Source: Novipirellula artificiosorum
GTDB taxonomy: Bacteria > Planctomycetota > Planctomycetia > Pirellulales > Pirellulaceae
Length of the DNA stretch: 64,000 bases
Direction of reading: 5' to 3'
NCBI RefSeq assembly: GCF_007860135.1
Contig: NZ_SJPV01000005.1
Coordinates: 473,376-537,375, forward strand
Part shown: positions 7,177-14,300 of the stretch, piece by piece
How the letters are laid out: each line of letters starts with the position of its first letter
How positions within the stretch are numbered: position 1 is the first letter of the stretch
Program-made: the position numbers and the translations under genes
The notes under the pieces: generated by a model
What the model saw: the letters and a program-made list of their open reading frames with translations, nothing else
What the model was told of the DNA's origin: nothing
Databases searched by the model: none

Positions 7177-8694
7177 CTACTTGCCGAGTTTGTAAGCTGC
7201 TGCTTGAGCTTGGCGGCTGTAGTCGATCGACTCGCCCAAGATCCTTGCGGCTTCTTGGTCGGCATGGAAACCTTTCGAGTTTTCGCTACTGATGTAATCG
7301 AGTCGCCACATCGCTTTTCGCTGCAGATCGCGGATCGGCTTGAGCTGCTCTTCGCTTGCCCCAGCCTCTTGAGCCGCCAGAATCGCATCGAGCATATCGG
7401 TCATGGCTGTCGCTGCGCGATCCATCAAGGCTCGTGTACGTCCTTGGATCGTATCCACCCGCGCCTTCAACTCGGCCTCGGGAACGTTGTGGCAGGTTTG
7501 GCAGGCACGATGAACGTTCAGCATCGGACTGCGGACCCAGTGGCTGCTGACTTTGGTTGCACCTTGTTTCTCATACGGCATGTGGCAATCCGCGCAACTG
7601 ACGCCTGCCCGCGCGTGAATCCCCTGACTCCACAGTTCGAACTCGGGATGCTGAGCTTTGTAGACCTTCGTTCCTGTTTCTTTATGGACGTAATCGTAAA
7701 ACGCACCTCCATCATCGGGAAACTCGGTTTCATCCCATTCCTGTTCCAGATCCTCAACCTTCAGCCCGTTGCTCCAGGGGAACGTCAACGTCATCTTGTT
7801 CGCACAGTAATACTCGACGTGGCATTGCCCACAGACGAACGAACGCATTTCTTGCCGCGTCGAATCCTGGTTGGGATCGTAGGGCTCAGTGGAACCCGAG
7901 TCGCGCCAACGCTGGATACTCGGCAAGTGAGGAACCGGGTCATCGCTATTGGCCAACTTCGCGATTCCCTCGATAAAACCTGGCCGCGTAACACGAATTC
8001 GCATCGTGTCGGGATCATGGCAATCAAGGCAGGAAACCGGATGGGCATCGCCCAAATGCGGATCTCCGTCGCCACTTGGCTCGACAACGCCGTCGGGCGT
8101 CTTCTCCAATTCGGCATAGACTTCCTCGTAAGGCTTGCGGCTGAGGGCTTTGAACCCAGCCATCACGGCTTCCTGATGGAATCCCTCGGCGAGTTTCTCC
8201 TCCGTCGGTTCGACACCCATCTCCTGGAGCCCAATCCGGCGATAAGTGGGTACGATCGACGCATGGCAGTGCAAACAGGCTCCGGCTTGTTGGACCTCGG
8301 TGACGCGTTTCGTCACTTCCTGGTCTGACAACATGTAGGCATGGCCGCGAGCTTCACGATAATCAATACTGAACGCGTAACCAGCAAACAACCGTTTCAA
8401 CCAGGGATCCTTTTCCAACTTGCTTGGCGGCAGTGCATGACTTCCGCCGTATTCCGTGCGGCTGGTGTCGGCCGTCCGCAAGTAGCTTTCATATTGAAGC
8501 GGAAAATTCACTCCCCACGGCTTGGGATCGGTACTCACTTCATTCACATCGACCAGTCGCACGAAGGGTGCCCGAGCCTCTTGTTTTCGTTCAAAAATGT
8601 TGATGAGCAGCGCGACGACGCCAAAAGTCGCAAGCGCAACCAAACCGGTTAAAATTGCCAGCCAACCAAAACTGCGGTTGTTCGATGAAGCCAT
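7177..8694 (-). CDS. nrfA: NrfA, ammonia-forming pentaheme cytochrome c nitrite reductase (CXXCH type)
   Basis: Reduces nitrite to ammonium in the periplasm. A 505-residue protein with an N-terminal signal anchor (about residues 10-32) and five heme sites: CLHCH (140), CLDCH (222), CGQCH (288), CADCH (367) and CQTCH (398). The catalytic heme site, which is CXXCK in Escherichia coli NrfA, is CXXCH here, placing it with the lysine-less NrfA branch. The segment CGQCHVEYYC carries the conserved active-site Tyr, GIHARAGVSCADCHMP the conserved His, and DYREARGHAYML a candidate for the conserved Arg. Start at 8694 (MASSNNRS); a longer frame to 8838 would overlap nrfH. It follows nrfH by 41 bases and converges on the nap operon. 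Confidence 0.93.
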   Translation of the reverse strand: MASSNNRSFGWLAILTGLVALATFGVVALLINIFERKQEARAPFVRLVDVNEVSTDPKPWGVNFPLQYESYLRTADTSRTEYGGSHALPPSKLEKDPWLKRLFAGYAFSIDYREARGHAYMLSDQEVTKRVTEVQQAGACLHCHASIVPTYRRIGLQEMGVEPTEEKLAEGFHQEAVMAGFKALSRKPYEEVYAELEKTPDGVVEPSGDGDPHLGDAHPVSCLDCHDPDTMRIRVTRPGFIEGIAKLANSDDPVPHLPSIQRWRDSGSTEPYDPNQDSTRQEMRSFVCGQCHVEYYCANKMTLTFPWSNGLKVEDLEQEWDETEFPDDGGAFYDYVHKETGTKVYKAQHPEFELWSQGIHARAGVSCADCHMPYEKQGATKVSSHWVRSPMLNVHRACQTCHNVPEAELKARVDTIQGRTRALMDRAATAMTDMLDAILAAQEAGASEEQLKPIRDLQRKAMWRLDYISSENSKGFHADQEAARILGESIDYSRQAQAAAYKLGK

Positions 8695-8735
8695 AGCTAG
8701 AAGTTCGAAGAGGGAATGGGAAGTTGGAAAGAAGA

Positions 8736-9266
8736 TCAACGAAATGCGTGACCAACGTCGCTGTGGCAATGCACGCAGGATTGCATGTCCTCGCCTGCAT
8801 TGACCGGTAACATTGCATGAACCACGTCTTGATGACAATCAACACACGCAGCCTGAGTGACACGCTGGTTCCGTGGTTTGATTTGAATCGGGTCGCGATA
8901 ATTCTGAAGCGTGAACGCCAGCGAATGAAAAAACCCGTTGTCGGCTTTGGTCACCCATTTACCAAGAAAATGGTGGGGTAAGTGACAATCGTTGCAAACG
9001 GCAACATGATGATGGCTACTGTGCTGCCAAGAATCCATGTGTTCCTGCATCACATGACAATTCACACAGGTCTCGGGATTGTTGCTGAGGTAACTGGCAC
9101 CTTTGCCATAGCCAAAGGTAAACGTCCCAACACCTGCCAAAATCCCAAGAAAGACCGTAAACAGGACGGCCGCCTTCCCAAAGCGGATTTTGTTTCCGCT
9201 AGCATCTCCGCCGGTTTCGTCCGCTTCCGTCGGCGGAAGGGGAGTGGGTTCTGAGTCGGTCATCAA
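8736..9266 (-). CDS. nrfH: NrfH, membrane-anchored tetraheme quinol dehydrogenase
   Basis: NapC/NirT-family cytochrome that takes electrons from quinol and passes them to NrfA. One transmembrane helix (about residues 30-52) is followed by four heme sites: CVNCH, CNDCH, CVDCH and CVHCH. The first lies in NNPETCVNCHVM, with the downstream Met typical of the quinol-site heme in NrfH. The hydrophilic N-terminus rich in Pro, Thr and acidic residues is longer than usual. Translation may begin at either of two adjacent ATG codons (9266 or 9263). It lies directly upstream of nrfA, the standard nrfHA order. Confidence 0.92.
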   Translation of the reverse strand: MMTDSEPTPLPPTEADETGGDASGNKIRFGKAAVLFTVFLGILAGVGTFTFGYGKGASYLSNNPETCVNCHVMQEHMDSWQHSSHHHVAVCNDCHLPHHFLGKWVTKADNGFFHSLAFTLQNYRDPIQIKPRNQRVTQAACVDCHQDVVHAMLPVNAGEDMQSCVHCHSDVGHAFR

Positions 9267-9443
9267 CGGTTCGAGAAACTCCGATTTAAGAAAACGGACG
9301 CAGAACGGTTCACACCGAAAACCTGCACAACGAGGGATAAGATACTCCCTTCGTCGGCAGGTTTCAATCGAGCGGCTCGCTTTTTTCGTCCAGCTTGCCG
9401 ATAACAGAATGGTGCAAGCAGAGCCTGCTGCATTAGAACCTGA

Positions 9444-10010
9444 TCATTGCTCCGCCGTGCTTTCGTTGCCTTGAGCACTTCGTTGGGGCAGTTTCGGCTT
9501 GGGCAACACTTCCATCCAATCGCGTTGGATCTGAACGGCCCAGCCACCAGGAGCGGTCGACGGTTCCTTTTCGGTCACGATGACGTCGGGAATGGGGCCA
9601 GCCATATAGACATTCGCCAGCGTTTGTCGAACCGAGGTGACACGAGCATTGGTTTCTTCGAGGCTCTTGCCACGAAGCACATAGACCGTTCGGCGAGCTT
9701 CCGGCGCCTGAGTGGCGATCCAGTGGACTCGATTGTTGCCCGCCGCCAGCAGTGCGCCGTCACCTTGTCGGAACAAATCGTTGCCGATGGTGTTATGCAT
9801 TCGCCAACCGTTGTGTTTCATGACCTCGAACGGGGCGACAACCTGCATGGCGTCGCCTTCATTGAACGGATCGGGCCAGGCGTTGGCTCGATGATAATCC
9901 ACATTGAATTGATGCCAAAATTGATGCCAGTCTGCGGAGACGGTACCGGCGGTCACACTCAATAGCAGTGCGGCAAAGGTCAGTTGGCAATGACGAGTCA
10001 AAGTCTTCAT
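9444..10010 (-). CDS. secreted protein of unknown function
   Basis: A 188-residue protein with a clear N-terminal signal peptide (hydrophobic stretch FAALLLSVTAG followed by TVSA) and a mature part starting near DWHQFWHQFNVDYHRANAWPDP. It has no cysteines or heme sites after the signal. The region around residues 105-150 alternates helix and strand and could form a compact domain, with a basic Pro-rich tail. I do not recognise a named family. The aromatic- and His-rich N-terminus recalls secreted proteins common in planctomycetes. It lies upstream of nrfHA on the same strand but 178 bases away, so a role in nitrite reduction is only a possibility. Confidence 0.7.
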   Translation of the reverse strand: MKTLTRHCQLTFAALLLSVTAGTVSADWHQFWHQFNVDYHRANAWPDPFNEGDAMQVVAPFEVMKHNGWRMHNTIGNDLFRQGDGALLAAGNNRVHWIATQAPEARRTVYVLRGKSLEETNARVTSVRQTLANVYMAGPIPDVIVTEKEPSTAPGGWAVQIQRDWMEVLPKPKLPQRSAQGNESTAEQ

Positions 10011-10175
10011 GATCAGGCAGTTCCTTCCGCCGTATGCGATTCTTCCAATCCTAGCACCTTTGATCCTGGCGCTCTCACGTTTGTGATTACTCTCTCCATC
10101 GGCGATACGACCCGGGCGACTTGTTTAAACGTTAGCCGGCACCGAGCGACCCTTAGAACCGGCAAACCTTACCCT

Positions 10176-10406
10176 TCAGTCAAAGTCGGTTTCGTTGACA
10201 ATTAGGATCTCGGCCCCCCATTCGATCACATCTCCAATCACCAACTGCTTTCGTCGTCGGGTTTCCCGCTCACCGTTCAGGCAAACTTCACCCGCCTGAA
10301 TGCGCACCTTGGCCTCGCCTCCGGTAGCGACGACGCCCCGGCACTTCAAAAAATCATCCAATCGGATGATGGGACCGGGCTGACGTGCTGTCGCGTCGTC
10401 CGTCAT
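10176..10406 (-). CDS. S4-domain RNA-binding protein (YbcJ-like)
   Basis: A 76-residue protein consisting of one S4 RNA-binding domain: a helix with RLDDFLKCRGVVATGGEAK, then IQAGEVCLNGERETRRRKQL and VIGDVIEW, the usual order of the S4 fold. The start at 10406 is chosen because the upstream sequence AAAGAGATGTC gives a plausible ribosome binding site; a longer frame to 10529 adds an unconserved basic region. Proteins of this size are single-domain RNA binders of the YbcJ type, probably acting on rRNA or tRNA. No operon partner is evident. Confidence 0.82.
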   Translation of the reverse strand: MTDDATARQPGPIIRLDDFLKCRGVVATGGEAKVRIQAGEVCLNGERETRRRKQLVIGDVIEWGAEILIVNETDFD

Positions 10407-10533
10407 GACATCTCTTTTCTCTTTAAGGTCGCATGGGCCAAGCAAGGGCGTTTCCTCTTGCGCATGATCTGACGCGGAGCCCCTTGCCGCAACCCGATTG
10501 GCTTTCCTTGTCGTTCGAGCACTCCGCACGGCC

Positions 10534-12417
10534 TTATCGAACCGCGATGGTTAACCATCCATCTTGCGCCTCAATCAAAGTCGGGCGAAATTGACGCCCT
10601 CGAAGGACTTCGACTTCGAGGCTTGAAGGAACTTCAAGCGTACGATCCAGCAGCGTTTCGGGAAACACATCGGTGAACTTCTTTTGAATGTTCCGCTTCA
10701 GCCCAGTCTGTGACAGACTGAGGCGTTTCCGACCCGGAAAATCGACTCCAACGTCTTGATCGCGGAGCAGCAGCCACCGCCCCTCAAGCGTCCGAGCGGG
10801 GCGATACTTCGCGGTGATCTCCATCGCGACCTTGAGCTCCTGTTTGCCCTGCGCAAACCGAGTTCCTCGCAATCCGATTCGAATCGCGCCATCTCGTGCC
10901 TCAAAAACAATCGGTTGGACTCTTGCAAAATCGAGTTCAAAGGAGTCGTCCCGCTCGTCACCCTCAGCCCCATCGGACGTAGGTGGACGGCCAGCGCTTT
11001 TCAACAATTCGTTGATCTCGCGCTCGTTGATCGTGCGTCCGGCCAAGAAAGGTCCGAGCGCATTGTCGACCATCGACTCTTGCACCTGAATGGCCAATTC
11101 AAACGACTCGCGGATCGGAGGCCGTGAAACGACGGATGCAATTTGGTCCGACCGACGGAACGTCGCATCCACAAAGATGGCATCGTCCGTCGAACCCCAC
11201 AACCGAGCCGGCTCTTCAAGCGACAATCGTTTCAGTATCGGCGCGATGCGACTCGAAAGATCCGGCGGCTCGATGGCAGTGGCTTCACTCGTCTGCTGAG
11301 CAAACTCGCTGCCCACTTGTTGCTGCATCTTCGCAACCGCGATTCGGTCCGCTTGTGGCTTCTGCTCTGCGGCTCGCTTTTGGGCGATGCGACGAACGAT
11401 TCCAAGTCGGTGTTCAATTGCATCGATGTTGGTCTTCAATGCCACCGTCGCAAAGACGGGTTCCATCGTGACCCCTTGTTCGTTGACGTGCAGCGTTCGA
11501 ATCGCTGAGACATCACCATGCCCGGTCGTGCGCAGACGGACCGGCCCGTTGTAACCAAGGCTCTTCGTCGTGACATGACCGGTGAGGGCAACTTGGATGC
11601 GAGCGGAACCCATCGCAGGCAACAGATTCGCCGTCACGGCACCCTGTGTGGTTGCGTCTCCAACGATACGCGTCCCCAAAATGCAATCACGCACGGGACG
11701 TGACTCGTTGACCGCTCGGTTGACGCTACGAGTGACCATCGACTCTCCGACATGAATAGCGAGGTTTGGACGACCAAAAATCTGGCGAATGACCGCGACC
11801 GTTTCCCCCGCTTGATTGGACTCGTCGATCAAGCCAACAATCGCGGAAATCGCCGCAGCATCTTCGGCAGACGGAACGCGGCCCATCCCCTCCATTCGAT
11901 CGGCAAGCGACGCGAGTTGCTTACGAAATGGCTCGACCGATTTTTCGGGGTCACGAAAACGAATGGCCGAAATCAGATCTTCGACCGATGCTCGTAAGTC
12001 GCGAATCACATCGATTTCCAGTCCAGCAACATTACCAACCAACCGGTGTCGCAACTCGAACGCGGCAGAGGCCAGTTTTGCCGTCGATTGGTCGTCTTCC
12101 ATTGCCTCGGCAACGGGTTCAAGATCCAAATAGTCGAGCCATGCCTTCGCATTCTCGGCATCCGTTCGCGCATACACCGCACTGCGAACGACGTTGCTGG
12201 CATCGGAGACCGAACGCTTGGCCGAAGCCAAATCCGGGAACCGATCGGGCTGGACTGTCGCCTCCGCAGATCGGATCTGTTCGACCATTCGCGAACGATC
12301 GGAATCCGACATTTGGCCAAATGAGTTGCCGCATTGCAGGCATAAAGCACTGAAGAGCACAACGGGAAGTACCATCCGAGGCGATCGATCGATCGCAATC
12401 CTCACTTGAAATCCCAT
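10534..12417 (-). CDS. large secreted protein of unknown function
   Basis: A 627-residue protein with an N-terminal signal (hydrophobic VLPVVLFSALCLQC, possibly a lipoprotein-like Cys) and no further transmembrane helix. The first third is predicted mainly helical with repeated acidic and basic segments. The middle (about residues 215-330) looks beta-rich, and the C-terminal third contains the pattern PIVFEARDGAIRIGLRGTRF and ends with IEAQDGWLTIAVR. I recognise no catalytic motif. Long secreted proteins of this style without known domains are frequent in Rhodopirellula-type genomes. It stands alone between the S4 gene and a 250-base non-coding stretch. Confidence 0.72.
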   Translation of the reverse strand: MGFQVRIAIDRSPRMVLPVVLFSALCLQCGNSFGQMSDSDRSRMVEQIRSAEATVQPDRFPDLASAKRSVSDASNVVRSAVYARTDAENAKAWLDYLDLEPVAEAMEDDQSTAKLASAAFELRHRLVGNVAGLEIDVIRDLRASVEDLISAIRFRDPEKSVEPFRKQLASLADRMEGMGRVPSAEDAAAISAIVGLIDESNQAGETVAVIRQIFGRPNLAIHVGESMVTRSVNRAVNESRPVRDCILGTRIVGDATTQGAVTANLLPAMGSARIQVALTGHVTTKSLGYNGPVRLRTTGHGDVSAIRTLHVNEQGVTMEPVFATVALKTNIDAIEHRLGIVRRIAQKRAAEQKPQADRIAVAKMQQQVGSEFAQQTSEATAIEPPDLSSRIAPILKRLSLEEPARLWGSTDDAIFVDATFRRSDQIASVVSRPPIRESFELAIQVQESMVDNALGPFLAGRTINEREINELLKSAGRPPTSDGAEGDERDDSFELDFARVQPIVFEARDGAIRIGLRGTRFAQGKQELKVAMEITAKYRPARTLEGRWLLLRDQDVGVDFPGRKRLSLSQTGLKRNIQKKFTDVFPETLLDRTLEVPSSLEVEVLRGRQFRPTLIEAQDGWLTIAVR

Positions 12418-12669
12418 GTCATTCCGATCGGCATCTAGGGGGATTGGGAAACTTACGAGGACTCATTGTAGATGCTGGCCCTCAGCACAGTGAGAGGGTG
12501 TCCAGTTATTTGAGCATGAGAAGCGTCGCTTTTCCGGCGGATCGGATTCCCGCATCTTCGCTGGGCCACGATCCTGGGCCACGATCTAAGCTTCTCGACG
12601 TTGGCGCCCCTGGGCGGGGCCAAGCCTCCCCATCCAACCGGCCCAAAGACGAACCGCTGAGGCCGGGAA

Positions 12670-13134
12670 TTAGGCTGGCCTGACCGCTTCTGCGAATACG
12701 TTTCCGCCAAAAGCATCCGCACTCGGTTCGAATTTTTGCATCAGCACCGCACCGGTTTCGTAGCAAGTCTCGCCAACGCGTCTCGCGCGAGTGACCCGAA
12801 CGCGAACCCAGAAATGAGGCACGACGATGCGGACTTCTTCTTCGGGATAAAACTCGATCGGTGAAAGAAAACCTGCGCCCGACCTTGAAAAATCGCGGGT
12901 GTAAATGCCAACAGGAACATCGCCTCGCTCAACAAACGGTAGATGCAACTCGGGCCAAAGCAAAGCTCGCCTGCGAATCCCTACCCGCTGATTGCTTCGC
13001 TCATCTTCAGCAATCACCACACCGGTTTCGCCATTGCCGTCGAAGTAATCGGACCATTCGCTTGGCAATTCAATTTCCCACGCGACCGAATGGATCCACT
13101 GATTCAAGCATTCTGAATAACTGCTGTCCAACAT
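12670..13134 (-). CDS. PilZ-like domain protein
   Basis: A 154-residue soluble protein. The sequence RRRALLWPELHLPF, followed later by TRDFSRSGAGF (DxSxxG pattern), matches the two c-di-GMP contact motifs of PilZ domains, although the Arg motif is less regular than in strong binders. The C-terminal half (EEVRIVVPHFWVRVRVTRARR and beyond) forms the expected beta-barrel strands. The gene overlaps the end of the HD-GYP gene upstream by 31 bases, so the two are co-translated. A receptor paired with the enzyme that degrades its ligand is a sensible combination. PilZ identity is moderately sure. Confidence 0.62.
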   Translation of the reverse strand: MLDSSYSECLNQWIHSVAWEIELPSEWSDYFDGNGETGVVIAEDERSNQRVGIRRRALLWPELHLPFVERGDVPVGIYTRDFSRSGAGFLSPIEFYPEEEVRIVVPHFWVRVRVTRARRVGETCYETGAVLMQKFEPSADAFGGNVFAEAVRPA

Positions 13135-14054
13135 TCTAATACCTCAGGGTCAAATGCGGTTCCGCTGTCTCGCTGCTGGATCTCAAGTGCTTTGGCGCGT
13201 GACAAAGGCTGACGGTAGGGTCGTTGGCTGGTAAGCGCTTCAAAAACATCAGCGACAGCACAGACTTTTGCCCACGGATGGATGTTCTTTCCCACATTTC
13301 CAACGGGATAACCTTTGCCATCCAACCGTTCGTGGTGCTGATAGACCATCATCAACTGACCTTCACACAAATCCGTTCGCTTGGCCAATTTACGGAATCC
13401 CAACGACGGGTGACGTTTGACCTGACGAAACTCCTTCTCGTCCAACTTGCCAGGTTTGCAGAGGATACGATCGTCAATCTCAAGTTTGCCAAGGTCATGC
13501 AGCAAGCCACCTGTCGTGATCCTTTCTACTTCCTCTTGGGAATACCCAAGGGCTGCGGCGAGGATACCGGAGTAGAAGGCGACGTTGGTCGAGTGGGTAA
13601 AGGTCGCGTAGTCGTGATGCAAGACGCGGAACAGATCGGAAACGGCAAACTCGTCACGGGTAATGATCTCGGCGGTCAGTGCGCCAAGCTTCCCAATCGA
13701 GGCGACGGTTTCGGTAACATGACGATTACCAAAGGAGGTCCGTAGCACATCGAGCACCACTTCATTCAGCGCGCCAGCTCTTAATTGCGGTGTCACCGTG
13801 GCGGAATCGGATTTGGGATCCAACAATCGGCGGAGGTAAGCTTGATAGCGGGCACCCGAGTCCTTTGCAATGTACAGCAAATGCACACCGCGGCCACGAA
13901 GCCGATCGAGGTCGTCCATGTTGAGCGGATAGTCCGAACCGCGATACAACATCAACCGATCCGATTCCTCTTCCTTTTGGAATAGGTTCAAGCCGACCGC
14001 CTTGGCAGGCAACAGCGTCGCCACGCTGATCGGTAGGTAATCCCCGCTAGACAT
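13104..14054 (-). CDS. HD-GYP domain cyclic-di-GMP phosphodiesterase
   Basis: A 316-residue protein. The C-terminal half carries the full HD-GYP signature: HDLGK at residues 186-190, RHPSLG at 214-219 and HHERLDGKGYP at 240-250, so it should hydrolyse c-di-GMP. The N-terminal 120 residues form a separate domain without recognisable sensor motifs (LYRGSDYPLNMDDLDRLRGRG). This N-terminal arrangement resembles the DUF3391-type domain often found before HD-GYP, but I am not certain of it. There is no transmembrane helix, so the enzyme is cytoplasmic. It overlaps the downstream PilZ-like gene. Confidence 0.88.
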   Translation of the reverse strand: MSSGDYLPISVATLLPAKAVGLNLFQKEEESDRLMLYRGSDYPLNMDDLDRLRGRGVHLLYIAKDSGARYQAYLRRLLDPKSDSATVTPQLRAGALNEVVLDVLRTSFGNRHVTETVASIGKLGALTAEIITRDEFAVSDLFRVLHHDYATFTHSTNVAFYSGILAAALGYSQEEVERITTGGLLHDLGKLEIDDRILCKPGKLDEKEFRQVKRHPSLGFRKLAKRTDLCEGQLMMVYQHHERLDGKGYPVGNVGKNIHPWAKVCAVADVFEALTSQRPYRQPLSRAKALEIQQRDSGTAFDPEVLECWTAVIQNA

Positions 14055-14300
14055 TGATACTTCAGCTCACAGAACAACAGGCAGATGATTGTCGCGGAGG
14101 CACTTTCCTCCAGACGAAGACTAGGATACATCTCTCCATCGGTGGTGATGTAAGCGGCTAAAAAAACCCGCTTTGATCCTCAACATCGTCGATTTGCACC
14201 CACCAATCGTCACAACCGGTCTAGCGTGATCTTAAGATTCTCTCTCGTAGCCACTCGGGCCTCCACAACGGCGGACAAAGCACCGTGCCAGCGGGCCGTG

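Noticed and set aside
7204..8328. Plus-strand open frame of 374 residues
   Set aside because: Antisense to nrfA with its five heme motifs.
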